Position numbers and translations under genes: made by a program
Source of the DNA: an uncultured Acetatifactor sp.
GTDB lineage: Bacteria; Bacillota; Clostridia; Lachnospirales; Lachnospiraceae
Direction of reading: 5' to 3'
DNA: 64,000 nt
Assembly: GCA_949840885.1 (NCBI GenBank)
Contig: CATKYJ010000011.1
Coordinates: forward strand, 1 to 64,000
Notes under the pieces: model-generated
What the model was told of the DNA's origin: nothing
Seen by the model: the letters and a program-made list of their open reading frames with translations, nothing else
Database searches by the model: none
In this document: positions 42,660-52,294 of the stretch, piece after piece
Layout of the letters: the number at the start of each line of letters is the position of its first letter
Position numbering within the stretch: position 1 is the first letter of the stretch

Positions 42660-43571
42660 TTATTTGAATTCGTTGTCTCTCTTGAATTCCTCCAGCAGCT
42701 CCTCCCCGGTCTTGCCGGAACGTTTCCTGCCGGATATGGCCAGCATCACCACCAAGGTCACGAACAACAGCGGTATCCCTACAGCAGGGATCACATAGTA
42801 GGACGGAATTTTCCTGGCCTCCGCGGCGACTATGACCAGCTGCTCCTCCTCAATATTGTCGATTCTGTGTCCCCGCACCAGCATCCTGTGGGAATTGATC
42901 CCGTAGGGGGTACAGGTGAGCAAAGTGCAGTAGTCCTTTCCCCGGGTCACGTTCAGCGCCTCCATCTGGGTAGGCTCCACGATGAGGATCTGATCCACCT
43001 CGTAGGTCAGTGTCCGGTTCAGCACCGTGAGGACGAAGACATCCCCTTTCTCCAGGCGGTCCAAATCCGTGAACAGCTTCGCAGAGGGCAGGCCCCTGTG
43101 AGCTGAAAGCACGCTGTGCCGTCCCTCACCGCCTATGGGAAGACTGGAGCCCTCCAGGTGCCCTACCGCCACGTTCAGCACGGGGTCGCTGGTGCCGTGG
43201 TGCACAGGCAGGTTCACGCCTATCTTGGGGATGGAGATGTGGCCTATGATGCCGTTTCCGGCCACGTCCAGGACGCTGTAATACAGCTCATCCAGCTCCT
43301 CGTAATCCGAATACGGCGCGCTAAGCTCCCGGAGCTTCACATTGTATTCTTCCGCCGCAGCGAAAAGGGCTTCGTAGTCCGTCTCATCCAACGCCGCCAC
43401 CATCGCATCGTAATCCGCGATAGCCCGGGTCTGGTGGAAAGAGTTCCAGTAGTCGCTGACTGAGGGGTAGAGCATGACGCCCAGCCCTGTCAGCAGGACC
43501 ACCGTCAGGAGGAAAGTGGAGAGAGAGCCCTTTTTCCTCCCCGCTTTCCCTGTGTTTTCTTTTTTCTTCAT
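42660..43571 (-). CDS. class C (pilin-polymerising) sortase
   Basis: A 303-residue sortase with an N-terminal TM (TFLLTVVLLTGLGVMLYPSV), the class C catalytic domain and a second C-terminal TM (IPAVGIPLLFVTLVVMLAIS), a feature of class C. Catalytic residues are His in VLSAHRGLPS (about 158), Cys in LLTCTPYGINSHRMLVRG (about 218) and Arg (about 227). It should link backbone pilins through the LPSTG of one and the pilin-motif Lys of the next. Start 43571 (MKKKENTGK) is preferred; the frame is open to 43742 but crosses the intergenic hairpin region. Confidence 0.94.
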   Translation of the reverse strand: MKKKENTGKAGRKKGSLSTFLLTVVLLTGLGVMLYPSVSDYWNSFHQTRAIADYDAMVAALDETDYEALFAAAEEYNVKLRELSAPYSDYEELDELYYSVLDVAGNGIIGHISIPKIGVNLPVHHGTSDPVLNVAVGHLEGSSLPIGGEGRHSVLSAHRGLPSAKLFTDLDRLEKGDVFVLTVLNRTLTYEVDQILIVEPTQMEALNVTRGKDYCTLLTCTPYGINSHRMLVRGHRIDNIEEEQLVIVAAEARKIPSYYVIPAVGIPLLFVTLVVMLAISGRKRSGKTGEELLEEFKRDNEFK

Positions 43572-43745
43572 CGGTTTCCCCGCCAGTTGCTTCTTACATC
43601 TTATCCGGATCCATGTCCCGGAAAGAAATCTTCCAAGGAACTTTTGCTGCGCTTTGCCGGAATCGCTCTGCATCGACCATGCAGCCCCCTTTTTTCCGTT
43701 GCTCGCCGCACACCACGGGAAGGTGTCAGCCTCGTGCGGCATCCC

Positions 43746-43776
43746 CCGGGGCAGGGGTACGATCGTCCTGCCCCGG
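43746..43776 (-). promoter_or_regulatory. GC-rich stem-loop between backbone pilin and sortase genes
   Basis: CCGGGGCAGG pairs with CCTGCCCCGG around an 11-base loop. No T-run follows on the minus strand. It lies in the 291-base gap between the pilin stop and the sortase start. It could stabilise the pilin mRNA or reduce read-through, giving more pilin than sortase. The rest of the gap shows nothing else clear. Confidence 0.6.
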
Positions 43777-43862
43777 AGGTTTGGTGCTTATTTGATACTT
43801 GCCATTTTCTGGTTTACTGTCTTTTGTCCTAGGTCGGTTGTGTCATGGCTTTCCGCGGCCTG

Positions 43863-45473
43863 TCAGTCACGTCCGCTCATGCGCTTCTTGGTGATCAGAA
43901 GTACGCCTGCCGCTGCTACCAGGATACCGCCTACCACGTAGAAGATTGTGGTACCGATGCCGCCGGTGGATGGAAGAGTTGCTCCTGTGCTGTTTTCTAC
44001 CGTGGGTTTGACAATCAGCAATACTTTCTCGTTGTCTTCAATCTCATTGTTCTTGTTTGTATCATGTGCAACATTAACTTCCTGAGGCTCAGTCATCAGA
44101 TTATAGCCAGCGGGCGCTTCCGTCTCAACCAAGTAGTAAGTACCGTCTTCTAAGCCGTTGAAGCTTGCTTTACCCTGAGCATCTGTCACTACCTCTGTCG
44201 CATCCGCCTTGGTACCCCACTTAACTTCAGCCTTTACAGCCGGGTTCTGACCCTCAGCCTCTTTTGCTTCGATATACTGGTAATACTTCGCGTCAGTCGC
44301 AACACCTGTGATATTGCCCTCATCGTCTTTCGTCACTTTGTCCACCAGAACAAATTTCGCGCCGCTCAGAGGGTTCTGACTTCCTGCAACAACCTTATTG
44401 ATTTCGATATTTGCCGTGTAGAGCGTAACGTCTGATCCGGGTGTTTTTTCTGTCGTGGTGTTATTAGGATCCTTGCTGTACTCTAAATGTGCCTCGTTCT
44501 TCAGCGGGTTGGGAGTTTGTGTTTCAACTACGATTGCATTTTCATTTACGGTAGCGGTATAGGTAATCTCCACCGTCTCGCCGACGTTAAATTTCGTCAT
44601 ATCAAAAGTCAGCTTGAAATCGTAATCCGAACCATTCTTCTCTACCGTGATTCCACCGGCAGGTGAATCCGCAGAGACCGTGTTATTCGCATAGATGGTA
44701 GCATTCCCAACCTTTACGGTTAAATCATCGTTAAATGTTAAGCCTGTGCCCATTTTATCGGTAACGATATAGGTATACTGGTCGTACCCCACCGTACTCG
44801 GCACCTCACCTGTAATGGTATAAGGCACGTTCTGGCCAACGCTAACATCGCCAGTCAGCGTAGTTGTCTTTTCAATCTCAGGCGTCTCGTTCTTGTCGTA
44901 GATCGTCACCGGGGTGCTGCTTGAAGCAGTGGTCAGATTAGCCAATGCACCGCTGTCGGTAGAAACGAAGTAGTAACCCATCTGATCTGCCGGAATTGTA
45001 ATTTCCACTTTTCCGGTTGTGGAATTGAGTGTACCGTTAATGCCGCCTGTTAATGTTGCTTTCTGGGTATTCAAATACTGGGCAAATGCAGGTGCATCGG
45101 TTACATTTACATTGTAGACACCCTCTACCGTAGTAGGAGTAATCTCTACACCATTCGCTTGCTGCACAGTCTGATCCATTTGAGCCAACAGACTATACAC
45201 GGCAGAAGTATTATCCAACTTGTAGCCATAGTTCGTTTCACCGTCAGCTGTTGCAGATGTAGTTACGGAGAATATCTTGTATGCTACATAAGGATAAGGC
45301 TGCGGGTCGTCTCCTTCTTGCACAGGCGGCTGCAGAACGGGATTCTCAATTACAATTTTTCCACCTTGCGGTGCAACGGGATCCTCACCTGTGGCCGATG
45401 CGGTGATGCCCATGGCCAGAACCATAATGGCGGCCAAGGCAAGCGCAAATAACTTTCTCATTTTACCTTTCAT
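43863..45473 (-). CDS. backbone pilin with LPSTG sorting signal (SpaH/isopeptide type)
   Basis: A 536-residue major pilin: signal peptide (MRKLFALALAAIMVLAMGIT, ASA), an N-terminal domain ending in the pilin motif VTIYDKN (Lys about 193), middle Cna-B-like domains (KTTTLTGDVSVGQNVPYTIT; TDKMGTGLTFNDDLTVKVG), a third domain starting IEINKVVAGSQNPLSGAKFV with the E-box YYLVETEAPAGYN, and a C-terminal LPSTG (about 499-503), membrane helix and KKRMSGRD tail. The Lys/Asn/Glu pattern suggests intramolecular isopeptide bonds. AAGGAAGG precedes ATG 45473. It lies directly upstream of its sortase. Confidence 0.93.
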   Translation of the reverse strand: MKGKMRKLFALALAAIMVLAMGITASATGEDPVAPQGGKIVIENPVLQPPVQEGDDPQPYPYVAYKIFSVTTSATADGETNYGYKLDNTSAVYSLLAQMDQTVQQANGVEITPTTVEGVYNVNVTDAPAFAQYLNTQKATLTGGINGTLNSTTGKVEITIPADQMGYYFVSTDSGALANLTTASSSTPVTIYDKNETPEIEKTTTLTGDVSVGQNVPYTITGEVPSTVGYDQYTYIVTDKMGTGLTFNDDLTVKVGNATIYANNTVSADSPAGGITVEKNGSDYDFKLTFDMTKFNVGETVEITYTATVNENAIVVETQTPNPLKNEAHLEYSKDPNNTTTEKTPGSDVTLYTANIEINKVVAGSQNPLSGAKFVLVDKVTKDDEGNITGVATDAKYYQYIEAKEAEGQNPAVKAEVKWGTKADATEVVTDAQGKASFNGLEDGTYYLVETEAPAGYNLMTEPQEVNVAHDTNKNNEIEDNEKVLLIVKPTVENSTGATLPSTGGIGTTIFYVVGGILVAAAGVLLITKKRMSGRD

Positions 45474-45583
45474 AGTAAAACCTTCCTTTCTTTTCCCTCA
45501 AAATTTTTGTTTTTAGTTCCATGGTGCTATATTGGTCTTGCAGTCGGCGCAAGTTTGCGTCGATCGGAGGCTTTATCCCAGAG

Positions 45584-48500
45584 TCAATGCCTACCTCCTT
45601 TCTCTTTTCTGCGCCTCATGCCCAGACCGTACACAAGACTGGCTGCGATTACCGCAAGCCCGCCCAATGTATACATTGCGGTGCCGGGGCCGCCGGTTAC
45701 GGGGAGCTGGGCTCCTGTGTTGTTTGGTATTGCAATTGTCCAAACCTTGCCATTGTCATCCACGGTGTACTTTGTATCCGAATTTGTAGCGTCTATTGCA
45801 AATTTACCATCCTCACTGATGAAAGCAGTAAAGAATGATTGGTTGGTTGGCACAACTTCCGCAATGCTGCCCACCTTACTGTCCAGGCCCTCTTTGATGT
45901 TGAAGACAAAATCATTCGCAGAAAGCATGAAACCATCCGGCGCTTTTGTCTCACGGAGGAGATAAGTCTCTCCAACGGCGAATTTCTTTGTGCTATTGTG
46001 AATAACTATCTTTCCGTTTACAGCTTCCAGTTCCTCCATGATAAGGGTTTCGATCGTATCACCGCTTTCGCCCTTTGTCACTTGGTACAGATTAAACTTC
46101 GCTCCATCCAGTATCGGATATCCCTTTTCATTGGACTGCGCGTTTACTTTCACAATCTGCAATGTGTCGATCACCATCCGGCGGTTCTTTACCTGAAGTT
46201 CAAAGCTGTTTTCCTTTTCGTTATCGGTCAAAATGACATTTTCGTCATTCGGGAATCTGATGCCGACTACGTTCCCATCTATTTCGCGAGATTCGGAGAT
46301 CGTACCCATCTCGACCTTGGAATCGAGAACCTTAAGCAGGAACGGGTATACTGTATAGTAGTCTATCAGCGGTTTTTCCACTCTGTCTTCTACGACAATG
46401 TAGTTGCCTATATTAAGCTCAATCTCTGCGCTGTTCGCACTGTCGGCTTTCATATATTTTTCATTAATTGAACTCTCAACTACTTTCGCATATCCGTCAC
46501 TGCCTATCAGCAACTTGCAGACAACGGGTTTCCCGTTAATCAGGGCTTTGAGCTTTTCCTCTCTCTTTTCAGGTTCCTCTGCAAAGATAGCATCCCAGTC
46601 TTCCTTGGTAATTTCTCCTGCCCGGATTGTGAAATCCAATCCTTCAAATACTGAGCTGGTCTTATTATCACCATCAACCTTTAGCAGCTTGACTGTCTGG
46701 GTCTTGGGCTCATAGGTATTCGTGAAAGCTACTGTCACTGTACCATTTGCAGGGACATCTGCTATTGTAACTTTAGCATCCTGATCGAATAATGCGTCTT
46801 CTGCACTTTCTCCGCCGGTTTTAGACGGATCGAGCGCTGTGTCCACGCCATCGATCGTTATAGTGGTCGTGCGCAGCATATTGGGGATATCAGCACTTTC
46901 CCAAAGCTCAGTCACTGTATGCCTGCCCGGTGTTACCGTCTTGGTAATACTGTAGGTCCCGTTTTCGTTCTTTGTCAGCGATATCGGCGTTGTCTCATCG
47001 TCAAAGATAAATCTCAGCTTTTCTAATATCCCGGCTTTTTCCTCCTCTGTTAAATCATCTAAGCCAACTATTTCCTTGGTCACTACAATGGTAGCGGCGC
47101 TGGGCTGAATGACCGGACGAGAATATTCCGTTTCCTTGCCTGTTTCACCTTTGAAGTCGAACTTCACCTTTGCCGTATTATTACTGTAAAATCCTTCCTT
47201 ACCGGCTGATGTTTCGCCTGTTCCGGCTTCGCCCTCACGAATATTCTCTGTACTTCCGTTTTTGAATTCTTCATAAGCAGCTTCCGTAGGTTTGATTCTT
47301 ATGGTTACGGCATAGGTATAGCCTGCTTCCAGTTTATAGTCATCAGTAAAATCAAGCTCAACCTTTTTCTCGGCCTCGTTGTAGGTTGCGGTCATGGAAC
47401 CGCCATTCGGATTTGTATTGTTCGCATCTGTGGATTTCGGCAGCGGCAATGTCACTGACAAATCTGTTCCCTTATTTGTGTTAGAACTTATCTCCGCTCC
47501 GGTATCCTTATTAATGAGTGCCACTTTCAGCATCTGCGGAACACCCGGAACATCCGCGGCTGCGTCGATCTCTGCCCACTGACTCAGGATGTCGGTAATC
47601 GTTACATTATCGCAATTATACTGGACGATTGTCTCAATGATCGCATTGAAGTACTTTGCCAGATCGTTGGTGGCATCGACTTTGCCGTCCTGTATACCCG
47701 TAGCAGTTCTCACTTTTTCAAGTAACTCTTTGGCTGTATACCTTTCTCTCGTTTTACTGTCTGTGTAAATAATTGTATTTGAATTCATATCTTTGCCGAA
47801 ACCAATGGCATAGAAAGAATCAGCTTTCCCAGCCAGAGCACCGGCGCCCATTATCGCGCCATTAAAGTCATCATCCTTAGTCTCATTTCCCCCTCCCTGC
47901 ATTGCTGTCCCATTATTATCAAGCGGGCCACATTTCTTACTGCCCCAATTGCTTATAACATTGCATACATGGTATGTTGGCTGACCATCCGTCAGGAAAA
48001 TGACAACTCTGGTTGCATCACTGCGGGTTCCGCCCATTCCATTAGCTGCCTTTACAAGGCCGTCCTGGTAATTCGTACCACCCGACGGAGCCAGATTACT
48101 TGTGTCGGAGGTCCCAGACCAGCCAGAAGAAGTAGTCAATTTAATGTACTCCTTGACTCCATTGCCACTTTGCCATCCAATGGCAGACTTGGCCGAACCG
48201 GCAAATGTCACCAGATTATACTGCGCGTCGATTTTCTTCTCTGCCAGCTGGTCAATCAGATTATTTATCGCCGTTCTGACATCGTCAATGCGGCGGTACC
48301 CTATAGATGCGTTGTTATTCGTATTCACGCCATAGTTCATGGAACCGGACGTATCTACCACAAACATAACATCATACTTAGCCGGCTTTTGGTCTTTTCC
48401 GGTTGCAACTTCACCCGTGATATCAAGAGTCAAATCATACAGATCAGTCGCTCCCTCTACTTTCGTAACGTATTTATTATGTCCCATCTCCTGTACTCTG

Positions 48501-51500
48501 ATGGGCTCCGGAGTAGGTACGGTTGTCATCTGGACTACGGGACGAGGATATTCCAGCGGATCATGCTTTACAGCAGCGTCTCCTATTTTATAGCTGTACT
48601 CTACTTTAGCGCTGTCCTCCACGTTGCAAAAGAATCCCAGCTGCCCCTCAGAGCCTGCTCCTGTATTCGCCTCTCCCCTATCCGGATAGCTGTATCCGTT
48701 TATCCGATATTCAGGGTCCGCAGCTTCCTTATTTATCTTAATCTTTGCGGTTACAGAGTACGTATAGTTTTCTTTCAATTCGTACCCAGGATTAAAAGTC
48801 ACATTTAATCCATTTCCGCTGTCATACTCGGCTTTCATGCCGGACGCCGCGATCTCGTCAGCGGCCTCATTTCCGGCAGCATCCGTAATCTTGCACACCC
48901 AGTTATCTGCACCCGGATTTTCTACTTTACTCCCCTCGCCGTCCACGATATAGACCACATTGGTCAGCCGGTCTGTAAAGCTTACATCAACCGCTGTGAT
49001 TTTCTTCAGGTTAGCCTGAAACTGTTCAAAGAATTTTGTCAGGTCTGTGCTTGCGGTGGCAAAGCTCTCTCCGGCTCCGGAATTCTTTGCCGCTTCCGCA
49101 ACATCGGTTAAAATCTGCAGCGCGGTCTTTCCGGAACTGCCCATGGTAGTAGGCTTCGTCATATCCGCGCCAAAGCCCACCGCGTAGAAATAATCGCAAT
49201 CGCTTCCGATCATTCCTGCACCCTCTACCGCTTTCGTCACACAGACAGTATTTGTAGAGGAGCCCGGTCCGGCAACGCCGCGGCCGCTGTTATAATAGGT
49301 AGGCGCTCCGTCCGTCAGGAAGATGATGATTCTCTTCGCATCTCTCTTGTCTGCACTCACTGCCGCTCCGGCCTTTTCCAGAGCGTCCTGGTAGTTCGTT
49401 CCGCCGGAGGCGTCCCCCGGCAATCTGTTGATTAAAGTTGCTCCGCTCTGCCACGAACTTGCATTCCTTGTGCTGGCCGTGCTGGCAAAGGTAACCAGCT
49501 TATATCTGGCATCAATCGCGTCGTCATTTTCCAGGCTGTTTACCAGCTTTGTGATCTGTTCATTTACCAAGGCCTGGCGAGTCTTATTATAATGGTACTC
49601 ATGCCCATCCACATCAAAGTCCATGGAGCCTGAAGTATCCACCACAAATAAGATATCCAGTTTTGCCTTTTCCTTTATGCTTCCGATAGCGCCCTTTACG
49701 TTCAGGGTCAGTTCATAGACATCCTCCATCCCCGAAACAGGCTCAACCTGTTTCTCATGAGCAAGACCGCCAATAGGAGCAATCTGCGAGAGCTGACTGT
49801 CAGAGTCCACCGTGTATGTGCTGGTACCGGCCACATCGGAAAAGCTGTCCAGAGTAAATTCCGCTTCCACACCGCTTCCGGTCTTTGTTCCGCTGCCGGT
49901 CATCTTCTCTGTTTCGGTGTCCGCAAAATGTACTATCTCATACTCAGCGGCATCTGTTACATTCTTATCCGTCACCTTGACGCTGACAGGGGTCTTAGGC
50001 TCTACCTCCTCCCCTTCCACGAAGAAGCCTACATTCAGCAGCCAGTCCGGCTGGTAGCCCAATTCTTCACAGCGTTTCATGTACTGTTCAGAGTCTTTTG
50101 AATATTCGATTACCTGCAGCTGCGCTCCCTCCGGAATCCGGGCGCTCTCCGCATAGTTGACGGTCACGATATAGTTCGCAGTTTCTTTTGTCTGGAACAA
50201 AGTCAGCTCGTCGCTGAGGATTTCTACCATGGTCTCCCTGACCAGAGTCGCCACCATAGCGTCCACGGCATCTCCCGCATTGTATACCAGCACCACGGGT
50301 GCCCCTGCGGCATTGCCGTCCCCATCCAGGCACTGTACCGTAAAGGTTACGCTGCCTTCCGGCTGGATCGTCTCACCGTTTACCGTGAACCGCAGTCTGT
50401 AGGATACTTCTTCCCTTATGATTTCCACGGCGTCATCGGATGTATTTCCGTCCTCCGCAGACGCCTGGTCGGCAGTTTTCTCATCCCCGCCGGCATTCTC
50501 TGCCCCAGGCTCCGCTTCCGTGCCGGCCTCCGGTGCAGTCTGTGTATCGGGTGTATCCTGGGTCGCCTGCCCGTCTGCCTCCGTCTCCGTTCCCGCCGGC
50601 TCCTGCTCATCCACCACGGGCTCGATGCCCTGGTCTTCCTGTCCGGCCTCTTCAGGCTCTGTCCCGGCTTCCGTCTGGACAGACTCCGCCTCCGGGACTT
50701 CCAGATCCTGAGATTCTGTCTGGGCAGACTCCGCCTCTGCGGGTGCCTGACTCTGGTCTTCCTGTCCGGCCTCCTCAGGCTCTGTCCCGGCTTCCGTCTG
50801 GGCAGGCTCCGCCTCCGGGACTTCCAGATCCTGAGATTCCGTCTGGGCAGGCTCCGCCTCTGCGGGTGCCTGATCCGGGGTTTCGGGTTCCTGGTTCTGG
50901 TCTTCCTGCTCCTGATTTACCTGTCCCTGAGTCTCGGTCTTCCTGGCGATCACTTCCGCCACCAGCCGGGCCTCCTCGGGAATGTTGGCATCCTTGCCGT
51001 ACACCGCCGTCACGCGGATCTCGCTGTCCTGATATACTTTCTGAAGAACCACCGGCTCCTCTGTCTCTATGGTTTTGAAGCATTCCTCGCCGTGCACATG
51101 CTCCACTGCCGCCAGCCGGCCGCAGATGCAGACGGTCTCGGTTCCATAGCACTCCCCGCTGTGCACATGGGCTCCCTCGCCCTCGGGCACCTCACAGGTC
51201 AGTTCTTCGGTCCACTCGTAGCACTCGTCCGTGTGCTCATGGGGCCCTTCGGGTATCTCGCAGACCAGATCTTCGGTCCATGCGTAGCATTCGTCTGTAT
51301 GGGTATGGCCCTCTTCCTCCGGAATCTCGCAGGTGAGCTCATCTGTCCACTCATAGCACTCGTCCGTATGGGCATGGCTCTCCTCTTCGGTGAGGCCGCA
51401 GGTCAGTTCGTCATGCCAGGCGTAGCACTCGTCCGTATGTTCATGGCTTTCCTCGGCGAGTCCGCAGGTCAGCTCCTCATTCCATGCATAGCACTCGTCC

Positions 51501-52261
51501 GTATGCTCGTGACCCTCTTCCTCGGACGCACAGGTCAGGGCGCCCTTTACTTTTGTATAGCACTCTGCGCCGTGCTGATGGCCATCCCCTGCCGTGCAGA
51601 TCAGGTCGCCTTTCACTTTCGTATAGCACTCCGGGCTGTGCTGATGGCCCTCTGTTTCCTCCTGGCCGCAGACCAGGCCGCCCTTTGTCTTTGTATAGCA
51701 GTCGGCGCTGTGCCGGTGCCCTGACTCCTCTTCCCCGCAGGTCAGGTCGCCTTTCACTTTCTCATAGCACTCCGGGCCGTGCTGATGCTCCGTGCCCTCG
51801 GCCTCGCAGATGAGCCCGCCCTGAGTCTTGGTGTAGCACGCCTCGTCATGCACATGCCCCCCGGACTCCTCTTCCCCACAGATGAGCACTTCCTGCTCCG
51901 TGAAGCATGCGGCGTCATGTACGTGGAGTTCTCCATCGGCCTGCATCTCGGCCAGGGTACATACCAGCTCCCCGCCCTCGTTGTAGCAGTTCTCGTCATG
52001 GGTGTGAATCACGTAGTCCGCCTGCCCGCAGACGAGCCCGCCCTCGCTGTTGTAGCACTCGTCCGTGTGCTGGTGCATGGCCAGCCGGCAGTCAAGCTCC
52101 TTTTCTCCCTTGTCAGCGGTGAGCGCCTGGCCGTTCATGGTCAGCGCCGCCACGGTTCCCGCTGTCACCAGCAGGGCCAGGCACAGAAACGCCGTCAGCC
52201 GGACCTTATATTTCTTCTGCTCCCCCAAGATTCTTGCAGCCTGTTTCCTCAAAGATTCCAT
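45584..52261 (-). CDS. giant pilus-tip-like adhesin: His/Cys repeats, two VWA domains, LPVTG
   Basis: A 2225-residue surface protein. In order: signal peptide (about 20-48); 14 copies of an HxHxxxCY-x8-9-C repeat plus a half copy (about 63-396); a Glu/Pro/Gln linker with 41-residue repeats (about 440-620); a beta-rich region; VWA domain 1 (about 865-1080, MIDAS VVDTSGSMD); a linking domain; VWA domain 2 (about 1290-1530, VVDTSGSMN); Ig/DUF7601-like domains (about 1720: TIVVTKEIVGLDDLTEEEK); Cna-B domains (about 1850-2110, ETYLLRETKAPDGF); LPVTG (about 2185), TM and RRRKEKGGRH tail. VWA tip adhesins cap many sortase pili. GGAAGGAGAC precedes ATG 52261. Ligand unknown. Confidence 0.92.
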   Translation of the reverse strand: MESLRKQAARILGEQKKYKVRLTAFLCLALLVTAGTVAALTMNGQALTADKGEKELDCRLAMHQHTDECYNSEGGLVCGQADYVIHTHDENCYNEGGELVCTLAEMQADGELHVHDAACFTEQEVLICGEEESGGHVHDEACYTKTQGGLICEAEGTEHQHGPECYEKVKGDLTCGEEESGHRHSADCYTKTKGGLVCGQEETEGHQHSPECYTKVKGDLICTAGDGHQHGAECYTKVKGALTCASEEEGHEHTDECYAWNEELTCGLAEESHEHTDECYAWHDELTCGLTEEESHAHTDECYEWTDELTCEIPEEEGHTHTDECYAWTEDLVCEIPEGPHEHTDECYEWTEELTCEVPEGEGAHVHSGECYGTETVCICGRLAAVEHVHGEECFKTIETEEPVVLQKVYQDSEIRVTAVYGKDANIPEEARLVAEVIARKTETQGQVNQEQEDQNQEPETPDQAPAEAEPAQTESQDLEVPEAEPAQTEAGTEPEEAGQEDQSQAPAEAESAQTESQDLEVPEAESVQTEAGTEPEEAGQEDQGIEPVVDEQEPAGTETEADGQATQDTPDTQTAPEAGTEAEPGAENAGGDEKTADQASAEDGNTSDDAVEIIREEVSYRLRFTVNGETIQPEGSVTFTVQCLDGDGNAAGAPVVLVYNAGDAVDAMVATLVRETMVEILSDELTLFQTKETANYIVTVNYAESARIPEGAQLQVIEYSKDSEQYMKRCEELGYQPDWLLNVGFFVEGEEVEPKTPVSVKVTDKNVTDAAEYEIVHFADTETEKMTGSGTKTGSGVEAEFTLDSFSDVAGTSTYTVDSDSQLSQIAPIGGLAHEKQVEPVSGMEDVYELTLNVKGAIGSIKEKAKLDILFVVDTSGSMDFDVDGHEYHYNKTRQALVNEQITKLVNSLENDDAIDARYKLVTFASTASTRNASSWQSGATLINRLPGDASGGTNYQDALEKAGAAVSADKRDAKRIIIFLTDGAPTYYNSGRGVAGPGSSTNTVCVTKAVEGAGMIGSDCDYFYAVGFGADMTKPTTMGSSGKTALQILTDVAEAAKNSGAGESFATASTDLTKFFEQFQANLKKITAVDVSFTDRLTNVVYIVDGEGSKVENPGADNWVCKITDAAGNEAADEIAASGMKAEYDSGNGLNVTFNPGYELKENYTYSVTAKIKINKEAADPEYRINGYSYPDRGEANTGAGSEGQLGFFCNVEDSAKVEYSYKIGDAAVKHDPLEYPRPVVQMTTVPTPEPIRVQEMGHNKYVTKVEGATDLYDLTLDITGEVATGKDQKPAKYDVMFVVDTSGSMNYGVNTNNNASIGYRRIDDVRTAINNLIDQLAEKKIDAQYNLVTFAGSAKSAIGWQSGNGVKEYIKLTTSSGWSGTSDTSNLAPSGGTNYQDGLVKAANGMGGTRSDATRVVIFLTDGQPTYHVCNVISNWGSKKCGPLDNNGTAMQGGGNETKDDDFNGAIMGAGALAGKADSFYAIGFGKDMNSNTIIYTDSKTRERYTAKELLEKVRTATGIQDGKVDATNDLAKYFNAIIETIVQYNCDNVTITDILSQWAEIDAAADVPGVPQMLKVALINKDTGAEISSNTNKGTDLSVTLPLPKSTDANNTNPNGGSMTATYNEAEKKVELDFTDDYKLEAGYTYAVTIRIKPTEAAYEEFKNGSTENIREGEAGTGETSAGKEGFYSNNTAKVKFDFKGETGKETEYSRPVIQPSAATIVVTKEIVGLDDLTEEEKAGILEKLRFIFDDETTPISLTKNENGTYSITKTVTPGRHTVTELWESADIPNMLRTTTITIDGVDTALDPSKTGGESAEDALFDQDAKVTIADVPANGTVTVAFTNTYEPKTQTVKLLKVDGDNKTSSVFEGLDFTIRAGEITKEDWDAIFAEEPEKREEKLKALINGKPVVCKLLIGSDGYAKVVESSINEKYMKADSANSAEIELNIGNYIVVEDRVEKPLIDYYTVYPFLLKVLDSKVEMGTISESREIDGNVVGIRFPNDENVILTDNEKENSFELQVKNRRMVIDTLQIVKVNAQSNEKGYPILDGAKFNLYQVTKGESGDTIETLIMEELEAVNGKIVIHNSTKKFAVGETYLLRETKAPDGFMLSANDFVFNIKEGLDSKVGSIAEVVPTNQSFFTAFISEDGKFAIDATNSDTKYTVDDNGKVWTIAIPNNTGAQLPVTGGPGTAMYTLGGLAVIAASLVYGLGMRRRKEKGGRH
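50634..50873 (-). repeat. 123-bp direct repeat in the adhesin linker
   Basis: Two near-identical copies starting at 50634 and 50757 encode 41-residue units rich in Glu, Pro, Ala and Gln (PAEAEPAQTESQDLEVPEAE and PAQTEAGTEPEEAGQEDQ). Such repeats change stalk length by recombination. Confidence 0.85.
51075..52075 (-). repeat. array of 14 His/Cys repeats (HxHxxxCY...C) in the adhesin
   Basis: Protein-level tandem array of 19-25 residues per unit, e.g. HQHTDECYNSEGGLVCGQ, HEHTDECYAWNEELTCGL, HTHTDECYAWTEDLVCEI. Each unit has two His, one Cys before an aromatic residue, and a second Cys 8-10 residues later. A fifteenth unit lacks the second Cys. DNA identity is highest between units 9 and 13. 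Confidence 0.9.
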
Positions 52262-52294
52262 TGTGCTGTCTCCTTCCTTGTATCTGCAAAACTG

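Noticed and set aside
41532..43106. A 524-codon plus-strand open frame
   Set aside because: It is antisense to the unanchored pilin and class C sortase genes, which both have clear motifs; long antisense frames are common in this GC-rich sequence.
51075..52075. A CRISPR-like look of regularly spaced repeats
   Set aside because: The repeats are in frame within a 2225-codon gene, unit DNA is only moderately conserved, and no cas genes or identical repeats with unrelated spacers are present.
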